From contig JALIRH010000004.1 of the NCBI GenBank assembly GCA_023055505.1, positions 51,341,115 through 51,405,114 on the forward strand: 64,000 nt of DNA, read 5' to 3'. Below, one piece after another: positions 1-11,024 of the stretch (the first letter of the stretch is position 1; each line of letters begins with the position of its first letter). This DNA is from Callipepla californica brunnescens (taxonomy: Eukaryota > Chordata > Aves > Galliformes > Odontophoridae). Below the pieces are notes generated by a model, which was given only the letters and a program-made list of their open reading frames with translations, was not told the DNA's origin and ran no database searches. Position numbers and translations under genes: made by a program.

Positions 1-2659
1 CAGGCAGAGTATATTCCTGACTTCTTACTACACCAGTTGGCAGAGGCACGCCCAGAGTAATACAGTGTGTTTATGCTTAGCATACAGGTAATGTACAGCC
101 AAATAGGAAACATATTCCTTTTCTTTGGCAGCGGGTGTAGGTTTCTTCCAGATACGTGTTGTAATAACAGTGTTTACTTGTTGCACGTGGTAGATTGCTG
201 AGAAATTATCAGTTGTGACCAGGGTTTGAAGGATCCAGTCAGCCACCTGCTATTTAAAGCTCTCTGGCAGAGCTGAGAAACTTGCCCTCACCATTTATTA
301 CAGCAGTTGCTGTGGGGGGAACAGTTTCTGTCCATCTGATTGATGCCTGGCTGGTGGAGCAGTGCATGACAGTGACTTCTCTTTGTGAGGTGTGTAAATA
401 GTTTCTCTCTGCTGCTCTTAACACGTTTTTCTACATCCCTTAATAAAATCAAAGCATGATGGAAATGTGAAGGTGCTGTTACTTGATAAAAAGTAGACTG
501 CAGTTCAGAAATGCTCTTTGGAAACTCACTTAGAAAATCATTAATAACAGGAATACGGACCTGTGACTGTCATTAGAACTTTCCAAAGGCTGCTTAGAAA
601 CTCTTCCCTTCAGTCTAATTACAGAATAGGTGCAGTAGATGAATTTAATGTTAATCACTTGTGACATATGATCTGATAAACAGTTAGATATGGTCCCTCA
701 CAGAGTATAGACTTTAGACTTCACCACTGAGTGCTGCAAAAGATGTGTGTGCCAACTCCAGCACATAGGGCATCTGGCTCTTCTGTACGTTTGTTTGGCC
801 TTTAAATAAAGGCACTTTTCTTAAGTTGTGCTGCTTTAGATTGTCATATGGAGCTGCTCTCTCTTAATCAAAATAAGGAAAGGAAGGCTTGTTTATTCAT
901 TCGTAGACTTTCCATCTGTAACAAATGACTGTAAGTAATCTGCATACGATTATTCACCTCGTGTTGCATTATTTCAGCACCATGTAACTACTAATCAAAA
1001 TAAGACGTGGATAAGTGGAACTCTTCAGAGCTTTGTTTGACAAAGTGTGGAAAGGAATTGTGACTTCCTGTGAGAATTCCTATGAAACTCTGAAGTTGTG
1101 TCTTTCTAATTCAGTACCATGCTTCTAAAAATGATGGTTTTTTACATAATCCTATTTGAAATTATCAAGCCATTGACATCCTTAATCTACAGATCACTTT
1201 GCATAAGTTTTACATTCAGTGTACTGCCTATCTTGGAATGATGAAGGCAGTCAGTCTGATAGCTTGAATCTCATAGGATGCCAAGTTTATATGTAAGAAT
1301 AGCGGCCTCTTCTGGGACTGCTGAAAGAGTATTTTCTTGATTAGTTTCTTTCATTTGCCTGTATTCTGTGATTTAGTTTCTAAACTTGAATGCATTCAGG
1401 GTTTGAGCTGAAAAAGTGGAAAGGTTTGACCTCTGCTTTTTCATTCAGCTCAGGTAAATGAGGTATGAGAAGGTAATAACAGCAAACATTTTATTCTGTT
1501 CTTACAAGAAATTCCTTGTTTATAAAACCAGTTAAAATTGAATAGAGTCAAGGTGATAGCAGTAAATTTTTGGTATTTGAGCATAAGAGAAAATAACGGC
1601 CTACAGAACATTGCAACTGGTGCAGGAAAACTTGTTTAAACCCAGTGAGGCCTCGCTGATCTACAGGAGCAGATGGTGCTGAGTTATGAGAAGATTTAAC
1701 AGGCACATTTGCAGAATAAAATAGATCAGCAATAAAGGTAACAACTGAAGATTTTGAACTTGATTGAACAGAAGAATCCTTCACAGAATCAGGCTGTTGA
1801 AACCTGTACAAAACATGCTTCTTTCCTTACTAGATCCAGGAGTGTGTCTGTAGCCCTCTGTTGAGATCAAGACAGTATGTGGAGGTCAGGGAATTATTTT
1901 TCATTGTGCCAAATCTTTCTTAGAAATACCAGAACGGATCTCTTGCATTAGCTTTCAAGATGAGCTTTTGCTCAGGTGCTGGGATTCCAGCAAACCTGAA
2001 TTTCAACATTTAACCACTCCCTTAAATGCAGTGATCTGCAGTGTTGGAAGTCTTCTAGCAGTGCAAGCTTGCAGTTGAACACAGTCATGTTACATTACTG
2101 TGTCAGAATAAAGAACTTCCGTGCAAGTGAATGCAATCTGTAGCCAGAGTTCAAATAAGTGTTTCCTGCATTGTGGATTTACGTGGGTCAGATTTCCTGT
2201 TAGGCAGAATGCTTTGTTTTAAATTGAACTAAGACACTGTGCAGTGTGCGTACTCATGGAGAAAAGAGGAACTCTTCAGGTAAACCATTGCATTGCATAA
2301 TTGATGATAACTTGAAAGTTACCCATTTTAGTAGATTAAAGTTGGTAATAGTAATTGATCAAGTGTAAGGCCTGGTAGTACTATTGCATGAGGTGCCAGC
2401 AAGAGAAATTCAATCTGTAGTTCTTCCCACAAGACTAAGAATTGGATTTGCTTGTCTTAAGAGTACAGGTACAATGGGCTGTCCTGTAATTTAAGAACTA
2501 TGGCTATTAAAATATTAATGTTTGTTTTAGAAAAACTTCTTCTGGGCCTTATTTTCCTCCACTGTATGTCGTTTGCTGGATTGTCAGCTCAGGCTTTACA
2601 GTTCTTACAATGTTCACATGTTGAAAAAGCACAGGGGGAATACATTTTGTAAATACATG
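1..2659. other. Unique host flank, no identifiable gene
   Basis: AT-rich single-copy-looking sequence left of the retroviral block. On the plus strand bases 1-60 are open in frame 1 and end in TAA at 58-60, so they could be the tail of an exon from a gene outside the window, but I do not recognise the 19 residues and they may be chance. AATAAA hexamers on the plus strand at 442-447, near 803 and near 2108 would fit a 3' UTR. A minus-strand open frame at 1548-1811 has no recognisable domain. Homology to the repeated retroviral block starts near 2660. Confidence 0.5.
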
Positions 2660-3477
2660 TCTGTATTTACAAAAAAGGTGAAATGGCCTTTTTATATCAG
2701 GTAAGCTTAACACTCGTGCATTAACAAGATCTACCTTTAAATCTTCTAATCTTTGCTCATCCTTCTGACTCCACTCCACTTTACCAATCCATCTTGTACT
2801 AGTTTCTGGTCTAAAAACTTTACCTTACTGCTATAATTCTCAGTATATTGTTTACAGTATCCTAGCAGCCCTAAGATCTGCCTCACCGGCCTTTTACTCC
2901 TCGGGGCTTTTTTTAAAGATAAAATCCCATTTACCCATTCTGGATCAAATTTCTTATTTCCCTTTCTTAACCAATGTCCCAAATATTTCACTTCCTCTTC
3001 TGTAAACTGTAATTTTACCTTTGAAACTTTCAACCCCTTTGAACCTAAGAAATTTAATAATTTAATGCTCCCCTGTCTAACTGTTTCCTTGTCTGTTTCA
3101 GCTAATAGTAAATCATCTGCGTATTGTACTAAGGTTACCTGTGGGTTTGATTCATCAGTTTTTAGGACTTGCTCAAGGGCTTGTCCAAACAAGTTAGGGG
3201 ATTCTGTGAGTCCCTGTGGGAGCACTATCCATCTAAGTTGTTGCTTTCTATGGGTGTTCGGATCTTCCCCTTTGAAGGCAAAGTAGTCCCTGCATTCTGC
3301 TTTCAGGGGGCAGGTCCAAAAAGCATCCTTTAAATCAATTACACTGTACCACTTAGATTCTGGGTTTCATTGACTGAGCAGGGCATAGGGGTTTGCCACT
3401 ACTGGGAAACGGGTAATTGTTCTCTTATGAATTTCCCTTAACTTGTGGAACAATCTGTATGTGTCATCAGGTGTGGT
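2660..3477 (-). pseudogene. pol: Class I ERV reverse transcriptase fragment
   Basis: The minus strand encodes RT fingers and palm of gammaretrovirus type: a catalytic-Asp segment VIDLKDAFW near 3340, LPQGLTESP near 3210 and the active-site box QYADD near 3120 (YADD where gammaretroviruses usually have YVDD). Thumb and connection residues follow down to about 2670. An in-frame stop near 3370 (upstream of VIDLKD) and a frame change near 2760 make it non-functional. It belongs to the same element as the protease and gag at higher coordinates and is cut at 2660 by host flank. Confidence 0.85.
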
Positions 3478-3535
3478 TTTTTGTTGTTTGTTTGTTTGTT
3501 TTGTTTTGCTTTTGTATTTCTTTTACAGGGAATAT
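3478..3535. repeat. T/G-rich simple repeat
   Basis: TTTG/TTTTG repeats interrupting the class I pol remnant between the protease and RT portions. The same site is occupied in macro-units 2 and 3 with different repeat lengths, so it arose before the duplications. Confidence 0.8.
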
Positions 3536-4130
3536 AGGAGTATTACAGGGAGACGTACAGGGCTCTAATCAGGGCTCTAATAGCCAATAGGCCTTTAGAT
3601 ATTAATTTTTCAATTTACCTTCCTGTGAAATAGGATATTGTTTGATGCTAATTGGGATCCCTGGATCCTTTATAGTTACTTCAGAGGGTTCTATGTCTAA
3701 CTTCCCTACTGATTCTTGGGTATATCAAACTTCTGGGTTAATTCTAGCCTCGTCTTCTATCGTTAGAGTACATGGCTTAACAGTTCTCTATCTTTTACTT
3801 CCAAATTGATTCCTAACTCCACAATTAAATCTCTCCCTAGCCAATTATATTCTGCTTTAGATACCAATAAGAAAACCCAATTCCATAGGTGCTAGGTGAT
3901 TCTATTTCTACCTGCTTTGTAACAGGGTACCATAAAAGGTTCCCTTTTGCTCCAATTACTAGTAGCTTTTCCGAGGATAAAGAACGTCCTCGAGGTAAAT
4001 ATTGAACAGTCGATCTTTCTGCCCCAGAGTCTACCAAAAATTCCATTTCCTGACGCTGAGAACCCAGTTTCAATTTTATCAAGGGCTCTTTTCTATCCAG
4101 GGTCCCCAGCACATAAAGCCCCTGACCCCC
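3536..4130 (-). pseudogene. pro: Class I ERV protease and start of pol
   Basis: Read on the minus strand directly after the gag stop codon at 4131-4133. The aspartic protease active-site box LVDSGAERS lies near 4030, about 33 codons after the gag stop, as expected for a gammaretroviral pro. The frame stays open to 3837 and then breaks. Protease would process Gag and Gag-Pol in the virion. No start codon is needed if expression was by read-through from gag; an internal Met occurs at 4112. Nonfunctional because pol downstream is disrupted. Confidence 0.85.
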
Positions 4131-5562
4131 TCAGTCCTCCTTAAACATTGTCTCGTCCTGGATTCTCTTTCTATAGTCTTTCTTCATGTGTCCCTTTTTC
4201 TGACAGTAGAAGCATTCTACTGTCCTCATATCTCTGGGTCTCGTCTGGTTAGGTTAAAGCACGTTGTCTGCCTGAGGAATATTCCCTCTTCTCCTTGCCT
4301 GAAACACCCCCATCTGTCCTTCTTTTACCGCAGATCTCAGAAGTTTTGCATGCCTCTTCTGAGTCTCCTCCTCTCACCTTACATATACTTTCTGAGCCTC
4401 TCTTTAGCAATTCGTCTAATCCTCTCTTCTGCCAATCCTCCAATTTCTCTGTTTTCCCTCAAATATCCAGGACCTAGCTACAAACTGCATTTTCAGGAGA
4501 GCTTGCCGCACAGGGGTAGCAGGATCTAATCCTGAATATAACTAACTTTTTTGGGTAGTCTCTCAAACCACTCGGTAGGAGTTTCATCTTTTTTTTTTTT
4601 TTTTTTTTTTGCTCGCTAAAAAGCCTTATTAAGATTCTCTAATCCCTTGAATAAAAAGAACTCGCAAATCTGCCATGTGAGTACGATGTTCCTGGTTCTG
4701 ATTATCCCAGCTGGGCCATTGTAAGGGCCACTCTATATCTGATCCTGGGCCAGCCTGGTGTTGCTGATCCCAAATTTGCATACCTACCCTCCTGATCATA
4801 TCCCTTTCTTCTGCTGTTAATAGTATGCCCAAAATTGCCTGTATCTCATCCCAGGTATAAAGGCTGGGACCTAGCCTCTCTGAGAACCCTAAAGGATCCT
4901 CTAGCAAATTCCCCATCTCCTTCTTAAATTCCCTTACGTCTCCTGAGTTTAAGGGAACTGAAACATATCCAACTCCTGGGTTTGATCCCCCGGTGGCTAC
5001 GGGTATTTCTCTTAAAGGGAGAAGGTTTCTTCCTCGACTCTCTCTCCTGCCTAGTTTCCCTTCTAGCGATCCTTTTCCTAGGGAAGTCTAGGGGTTCAGA
5101 TTCAGGTTCGTCTCCTGAATCAGATTCAGCATGCTCCAGAGGAGCTACTGGATTCTGTGCGGGGGGGAGGGTATGGGGGGGGGGGGGGGGGGATAGTGTA
5201 TAATGTCCTCCTCTGTTGTATTCCTTTTTTTTTTTTTTTTTTTAAACTAAAGGGAATACAAAGGTTCGAAAATCAGATTCTACCCATAATTTGGCATACT
5301 CGCTCTCTCCTAGATTGAAAGGCTGCTTTTCATTCACATAAGTATTTAGAGCCTGGCAGATCCGGTCCTCAAAGGATCCGAATACTGGCCAGAACAACTG
5401 ATCTACCCTTATCTGTTTTCCTCCCCACACCTCCATACAGTAATGTACCATCTTCACCTCACTCTTTCCTCGTCTAGAGGGAGAATTGCCCCAGTGTTTT
5501 AACATTAAACCTAGGGGGCTTTCGAGTGGTGTGTCTGGTAGCTTCACCTGCGAGCCACCCAT
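4131..5562 (-). pseudogene. gag: Class I ERV gag remnant (MA-p12-CA-NC)
   Basis: Minus-strand gag of gammaretrovirus type. The likely start is ATG at 5562, giving MGGSQV, a plausible N-myristoylation start. Matrix follows to about 5245, then a proline/serine-rich p12-like stretch containing poly(A) and poly(C) tracts on the minus strand (5161-5243), capsid from about 5000 including the YTWDEIQAILGILLTAEER helix region (4860-4800), a poly(A) tract at 4589-4610, and nucleocapsid with one zinc knuckle at 4173-4214. In the knuckle, CFYCQKKGHMKKDY, the last Cys is replaced by Tyr. The ORF is broken at the homopolymer tracts. The terminal TGA (4131-4133) is followed in frame by protease. Confidence 0.87.
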
Positions 5563-6019
5563 GGGGTCAGAGGGCTTACTTGGCCTCTGGAGGACAGCTA
5601 ATTTACTAAATAAGATATCAGGAAGCAAAATAACTAACACAATAGAATACAGTATCATTGGAATGGAGGCTAATGAATCAAATAAAGTGAGCAAGAGAGA
5701 GCGTCCGATAAGCCCAAGGCCTTACGCTAACGCTGAAGGCGGACGGCAGCGAGCACCCACTGCCGAGTGATCCCGAAGGAAAGAGAGTGTCCCGTGACCG
5801 CAGACGGTTTTGATCTTTTCCCTCTGAGCGGAAAACACGTAAAAATACAAAGCATCGCAAAGTCCTCTGGGGAATGGAGTTCTCCCTCTCTTCGGAGATA
5901 GGCATACCCACAACTATCGACCCACAGAGCTGCAGCATTAACTCTCCAACTCCCAATACACCACATGATGTTATGATGTGGAATCTCAGCAATACAAGAA
6001 AAATCATAAAACCGTGACA
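5563..6019 (-). repeat. LTR-like block with gag leader
   Basis: On the minus strand an LTR-like sequence starts with TGTCACGG at 6019, immediately after a purine-rich tract (AAAAAGGGG, 6020-6036) typical of a polypurine tract, and runs toward about 5760. It then continues into the leader of class I gag (5563-5740). It therefore sits as a 3' LTR of the ERV-L remnant upstream and at the same time in the place of a 5' LTR for the class I gag downstream; which element owns it cannot be decided by eye. The 3' end of the LTR is not clearly defined. The leader near 5640-5740 also occurs, truncated, at 16330-16480. Confidence 0.6.
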
Positions 6020-6036
6020 TTCCACCCCTTTTTCAA

Positions 6037-6754
6037 CACCATTCCATCATGCTTCATATACATATATGAATATATCTTTCTGTAGATATATGTATGTGTG
6101 TGTATATAGAGACAGATAGCTACATACAGAAATAACTATGAACAGATATTAAATACAAACACACGTGTTGTGGTTTTGCGGTTTTGATGCCGGTACTCCA
6201 CATCAGAAGGTCACGCAGGCAGTGAATGCTGCGGGGAGCAGCAGAGGGGCGGAGCTCCGCACCGGACGCCAGGCGCGCGCGGCTCTGGGCGCGCTCTCTC
6301 GACTCCCGTGGAAATTCAGCACGAGTGCTTCCCGTGCAGTTCCTCCGTGACGTAAGCTCCCAGTTTTCTGGTTTGGAACTTTGTCTCTCTCTCAGTTGTT
6401 CAATTGTATGAGATTTGGTAAAGTTACCGTTCCTTCTCAGCTCGTGCCGTTGGTTTTTTTTACAGACCCATCTATTCCCTCTGTTCCCCCTCCCCCGGGA
6501 GCGCGCGGCTCTGCTGGGGCGGCCGCTGACGGTGCCGTTTTTTTTTCTTTCTTCCCTTTCTCTCTCCCTTCTCGGTTTCCCTTGGGTTGCTGTCACGGAT
6601 AACACCGTGACAACATACAACATACATAGATACGTGGAATTACTGAGGGCGCTCTCCAGACATCCAATTCCCTTGTGGTACACATTGAACATCCCCATTC
6701 TTCTGCACCGCTTATTTTTCTTTTCTTTATTTTTTTTCTCTTTTTCAGTCAGCT
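6037..6754 (-). mobile_element. ERV 3' remnant between RNase H and PPT, non-coding
   Basis: About 700 bases between the ERV-L RNase H and the polypurine tract. It holds an A-rich junction (minus strand) at 6715-6745, a GC-rich stretch at 6230-6530 and a short AT dinucleotide-rich part at 6060-6120. A long minus-strand open frame crosses it but shows no integrase or env motif. The expected ERV-L integrase is absent, so an internal deletion joined the end of RNase H to sequence near the 3' end. Confidence 0.6.
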
Positions 6755-8490
6755 CAACTTTGGCAGCTCGATCTACCTGATGGTTATTTTGTTGTGCTTC
6801 AGTTGCCCGGCTCTTAGGAGCATGAGCATCTACATGGCGCACCTTTACAACCATGTTCTTTATTCGGGCAGCAGTATCTTTCCACAGTTCAGCAGCCCAA
6901 ATAGGTTTACCCTTCCGTTGCCAGCCATTTCGTTCCCATTGCTGTAACCACCCCCATAGAGCATTTGCCACCATCCATGAGTCAGGGTAAAGATAAAGCA
7001 CTGGCCACCTCTCACGTTCAGCAGTACTGAAGGCTAATTGGACAGCCTTTACCTCTGCAAATTGGCTCGATTCTCCTTCTCCTTCAGTGGCCTCTGCAGC
7101 TCGTCGCGTGGGGCTCCACGCAGCAGATTTCCATCTGCGGTGCTTTCCCACAAAGCGACACGATCCATCTGTGAACAGGGCATATCTCTTCTCATCTTCT
7201 GGCAGTTCGTTATATGGTGGGGCTTCTTTAGCACGTGACACCTCCTCTGCTGGTGTTGTTCCAAACTTTCTACCTTCAGGCCAGTCCATGATCACCTCCA
7301 GGATTCCTGGACGGTTGGGGTTCCCCATCCGAGCTCGCTGTGTAATCAGCGCAGTCCACTTACTCCAAGTGGCATCAGTAGCATGATGGGTGGAGGGAAC
7401 CGTTCCTTTGAACATCCAGTTCAGCACTGGCAGTCGAGGTGCCAGAAGGAGCTGCGTTTCAGAACCGATTACTCTGGAAGCAGCTCAGACGCCCTCGTAT
7501 GCGGCCAAGATCTCCTTCTCAGTTGGAGTGTAGCGCTCCTCAGACCCCCTGTATGCTCGACTCCAGAAACCAAGGGGTCGGCCTCGGGTCTCTCCAGTAG
7601 CTCTTTGCCACAAACTCCAAGTGGGACCTTCCTTTCCAGCAGCAGTGTAGAGGATGTTCTTTACATCCTGTCCCGTCCGCACTGGCCCCAGGGCCACGGC
7701 ACGGGCTATCTCCTGCTTCATTTGCTCAAAAGCCTGCTGCTGCTCAGGACCCCACACAAAATCATTCTTCTTCCGCGTCACCTGATAAAGGGGGCTCGCA
7801 GTGAGGCTGTAGTTTGGAACATGCATTCTCCAAAAGCCCACTACACCCAAAAAAGCTTGGGTTTCTGTCTTACTGGTGGGTGGAGACATGGCAGTAATTT
7901 TGTCAATCACATCTGTAGGGATGTGACGACGTCCGTCTTGCCACTCTGTACCTAGGAACTGAATTTCCTGTGCAGGCCCTTTCAATTTGCTTCGCTTAAT
8001 AGCGAAGCCAGCTCGCAGGAGGATGTGGATTATTGTCTCTCCTTTCTCAAAAACTTCCTCTGCTGTATTGCCCCATTCAGCAATGTCATCAATGTACTGC
8101 AGATGCTCAGGAGCACCGCCCTGTTCCAGTGCACTTTGGATCAACCCATGGCAAATGGTTGGGCTGTGCTTCCAGCCCTGGGGCAAACGGTTCCAGGTGT
8201 ACTGAACGCCCCTCCAGGTGAAGGCAAACTGTGGCCTGCATTCTGTGGCCAAGGGAATTGAAAAGAAGGCAGTAGCAGTGTCAGTGGTGGCGTACCACTT
8301 GGCTGCTTTTGACTCCAGTTCGTACTGGAGTTGTAGCGTGTCCGGCACAGCAGCACTCAGTGGAGGTGTGACTTCGTTCAGGCCACGGTAATCTGCCGTC
8401 ATCCTCTGTCTCCTTGCAGAGAAAAGAGGAATACTGCAGTCCTCTTCAGCTCTAATCACGCACGCTTCAAGGAAGATTTCCGCTTCTTTT
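6755..8490 (-). pseudogene. pol: ERV-L pol remnant: RT plus RNase H
   Basis: Minus strand. RT spans about 8459-7487 with DYRGLNE, the palm segment TDTATAFFSIPL, LPQGWKHSP and active-site YIDD; this LPQGW/YIDD pattern is characteristic of avian ERV-L/spuma-like pol. One in-frame TGA at about 7487 separates RT from a connection and an RNase H domain (7427-6755) with FTDGSC, the Glu of SSQFAEVKA, the Asp of YPDSWMVANAL and HVDAH, the usual D-E-D-H set. The N-terminal fingers are missing at the upper junction (about 8490) with a class I LTR, and integrase is deleted at the lower junction. Non-functional. Confidence 0.88.
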
Positions 8491-8499
8491 TCTTTTTCA

Positions 8500-8743
8500 G
8501 TTCCTTAGAAGGTCACTACTATCTGTAGTTCACTGTGCAGGTGTCAAAACAAGACGCTGTGGCTCCAATTTACAAAAACATTTGTATATCTATTTTTAAG
8601 ACTTCTACAGACTACATAGTTCTAAGAGAAGGAAAAGAAAAACCCGTGGAAAAGTACTGACACGTCTGTCTTGAGGCGGTTTGATTAACAAGTACTGAAA
8701 GTACAGAACTCAGTTTCTATCACATTCCCCCCTTTTCTTTTTT
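8500..8743 (-). repeat. Class I ERV polypurine tract and 3' LTR fragment
   Basis: On the minus strand a purine tract of A/G residues with six consecutive Gs (8725-8743) is followed by an LTR start TGTGATAGAAAC at 8724. The LTR runs about 230 bases toward 8500, where it meets ERV-L pol. The same LTR start reappears at about 11029 next to the ERV-L-like gag, suggesting the two ends of one class I insertion. Confidence 0.7.
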
Positions 8744-9053
8744 ATCATCTTGTTCATCAAACCATGTCACGGCATCTTGAGCTAAAACATGACCTTTCCC
8801 TTTTAATTTTTTCAGGCGGTGTTTCATTGCTGCAGACATCTTATTCAGTGTATAGAGACTAGAAGCCAGCATTAAGGTAGGACTTAGTGAAGTAAACCAT
8901 TTATCTATTTTCTAATTGGTGGGGGTTGTTGTCCATTCTCACCATTGTTGTCCTTGACAATCATATTGTTTCAGTTGTTGGTGTACTCGTTTTCCAAACG
9001 GAATGCCTTCAAGTTATTTCCTCAAGTTCTTAACACCCCCCTTTCTCTCTCTC
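8744..9053 (-). pseudogene. env: Class I ERV env transmembrane-subunit tail
   Basis: Just upstream of the polypurine tract, the minus strand reads a retroviral TM-like tail with several stops. Visible are a QLKQYDCQGQQW segment near 8960, a short hydrophobic stretch near 8870 and a charged cytoplasmic tail ending near the PPT. In-frame stops near 8930 and 8905 show decay. Assignment rests mainly on position directly before the PPT. Confidence 0.5.
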
Positions 9054-9498
9054 TTTTTTTTTTTTTTTTTCCCAATGCCAATCTAAATTAATACAGTGAG
9101 CACTTTCAGTATTGCTTCGTGAGTGAGGAGATTAGGAGACAAAGATCAAGGTGATTTCACCTCGGAGGTTATTCTCATAGCCCCACCGTTGTACGACTGT
9201 GCCTCCCTCGCCTCCTCTTTTGCTTAGAGCAGCAGGGTGCATGATCTTCTCGGCAGCAGTCGTATTCTTCAGGGGAACCTCTTCTGTCCTTGCCTTATAA
9301 GTCTCCCCAGTCTCTATCTGTAGTTCCTTTTTGGATTTTTGAAAGTATCTTTTTGATTGCTCACAGAACTATCTCCCAGCTATCTTAAAAGGTATTCATA
9401 GGAAGAGTGAGTTCACCAGTGTTCATTATATACAATGCACAATACATATACAATATACATATAAAGCATATAATGGAATAACTGAGTTGTCTTGTCTG
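9054..9498 (-). mobile_element. Decayed ERV sequence between env TM and integrase
   Basis: Contains a poly(T) tract at about 9054-9070 whose length differs in the other macro-units (longest, about 30, near 37187-37214), and an AT-rich region with TATA-like dinucleotides at 9420-9480. No env surface-unit motif is recognisable, so most of env has been lost. Confidence 0.5.
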
Positions 9499-10300
9499 TT
9501 AAAGGAAAAACAACAGTTTTACGTTTTTTCTTAGAGTGATTTTTAGATCGTCTGAAGTCTTGGACACCTCCCACTGGGGTCCTGTATCATGGATTGGTCC
9601 TTTCACTGGACTTGCATAGGCCCATCCACGCTCAGCTGTCCAGATCGCTGTTTCTGTTGTTAATAAAACAAGAAAAGGTTCCTCCCATCGAGGAGTTAGA
9701 GACGACACTTTCCATGCTTTAATGAAACCTTTGTCTCCTAGACCGATTTTGTGTATTACCATATCTAGTGGGGGGAGGTGTTGTACCACCAGTCCTTTCT
9801 TTCTTAATTCATTCCTTCTCTAAGTCCTCCCGTAATTTAGCCTTATACTACAATCATGGGTTAAATCTTCATCCGGTTCCCCGTATAAAAATTGAGCAGG
9901 ATTTTGCAAGCTTGCAGTTTCTATTCATATTTATTCATATTTCAGTAGTCTAGCATCTGTAATCCACTTATCTGCTTTTTATTGTCGTACTCTCCTTATG
10001 TTAGGTGGAGTATACACCTTTAATTCACCCCCGAAAGTAATCTTCCCTGCTTCTTCTACTAACAGAGCTACAGAGACAATTGCTTGTAAACAGACAGGCC
10101 GTGAATCGTAAGAACAGCTTCTCTACGGTAAAGACAACTGTAAGTCATCCAGATACAAAGGTGCTACTCCCTATTAATTGATCTGTTGGGCCAGATGTGT
10201 TGGATAATAAGCTTGTCGATGAGAAAGCAGGATCGACATCCTGTTGCCCCAACAGATGTCTCCCTTCAGGAATCATAAGGAGCTCTGCCCCTTCAAGGTT
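9499..10300 (-). pseudogene. pol: Class I ERV integrase C-terminal part
   Basis: The minus-strand frame 9789-9499 matches the SH3-like C-terminal integrase domain of gammaretroviruses, with PRWEEPFLVLLTTETA followed by a tryptophan-containing strand and a HV/PVK-type end. 9790-10300 continues the decayed integrase region without a long open frame. The catalytic D,D-35-E core is not recognisable, so most of integrase is deleted between here and the RT at 10330. Confidence 0.75.
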
Positions 10301-10306
10301 TGAAAA

Positions 10307-10990
10307 TTGACCCTTAGGTTAGATCCCCTCTATAACCAGAGTTTGGAATGTGATGAAAAGTACTTTTTGAAAAGTATCCTACTGATTTCTTTTTCCTGGC
10401 CCATTCCTGGGTCAGTACTCCAAAAGCAGTCCCTTTGTCTGTATTTACAAAAAAGGTTAAACGGTCTTTTTATAGCAGGTAAGCTTAACGCTCGTGCATT
10501 AACAAGATCTGCCTTTAAATCTTCTAATCTTTGCTCATCCTTCTGACTCCACTCCACTTTACCAATCCATCTTGTACTAGTTTCTGGTCTAAAAACTTTA
10601 CCTTACTGCTATAATTCTCAGTATATTGTTTACAGTATCCTAGCAGCCCTAAGATCTGCCTCACCGGCCTTTTACTCCTCGGGGCTTTTTTTAAAGATAA
10701 AATCCCATTTATCCGTTCTGGATCTAATTTCATAATTTCCCTTTCTTAACCAATGTCCCAAATATTTCACTTCCTCTTCTGTAAATTGTAATTTTACCTT
10801 TGAAACTTTCAACCCCTTTGAACCTAAGAAATTTAATAATTTAATGCTCCCCTGTCTAACTGTTTCCTTGTCTGTTTCAGCTAATAGTAAATCATCTGCG
10901 TATTGTACTAAGGTTACCTGTGAGTTTGAGTCATTGGTTTTTAGGACTTGCTCAAGGGCTTGTCCAAACAAGTTAGGGGATTCTGTGAGT
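10307..10990 (-). pseudogene. pol: Class I ERV reverse transcriptase fragment, second copy
   Basis: Same RT palm/thumb/connection as at 2660-3230, with QYADDLLLA near 10900 on the minus strand. It is cut at 10990, inside the LPQGLTESP box, and joined to a short LTR remnant (10995-11030) with two copies of GATAGAAAC. Everything from the 5' LTR to the RT palm has been deleted here. Confidence 0.83.
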
Positions 10991-11024
10991 CCCTGTTTCT
11001 ATCTCAAAATGGACTCAGTTTCTA

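Noticed and set aside
1548..1811. Minus-strand 87-codon frame as an exon
   Set aside because: No domain, no clear splice sites, no repeat of it elsewhere; left unannotated.
4002..4529. Plus-strand 175-codon frame (also 18712 and 32119)
   Set aside because: It lies opposite class I nucleocapsid/protease and has no recognisable domain; a shadow of gag-pro.
6120..7427. 435-codon minus-strand frame as one gene
   Set aside because: It is RNase H running through an A-rich deletion junction into non-coding ERV 3' sequence; in units 2 and 3 the A-rich tract has a different length and the frame is split.
6755..8490. Intact, potentially active retroviral pol
   Set aside because: In-frame TGA between RT and RNase H, missing N-terminal part and absent integrase in all three units.
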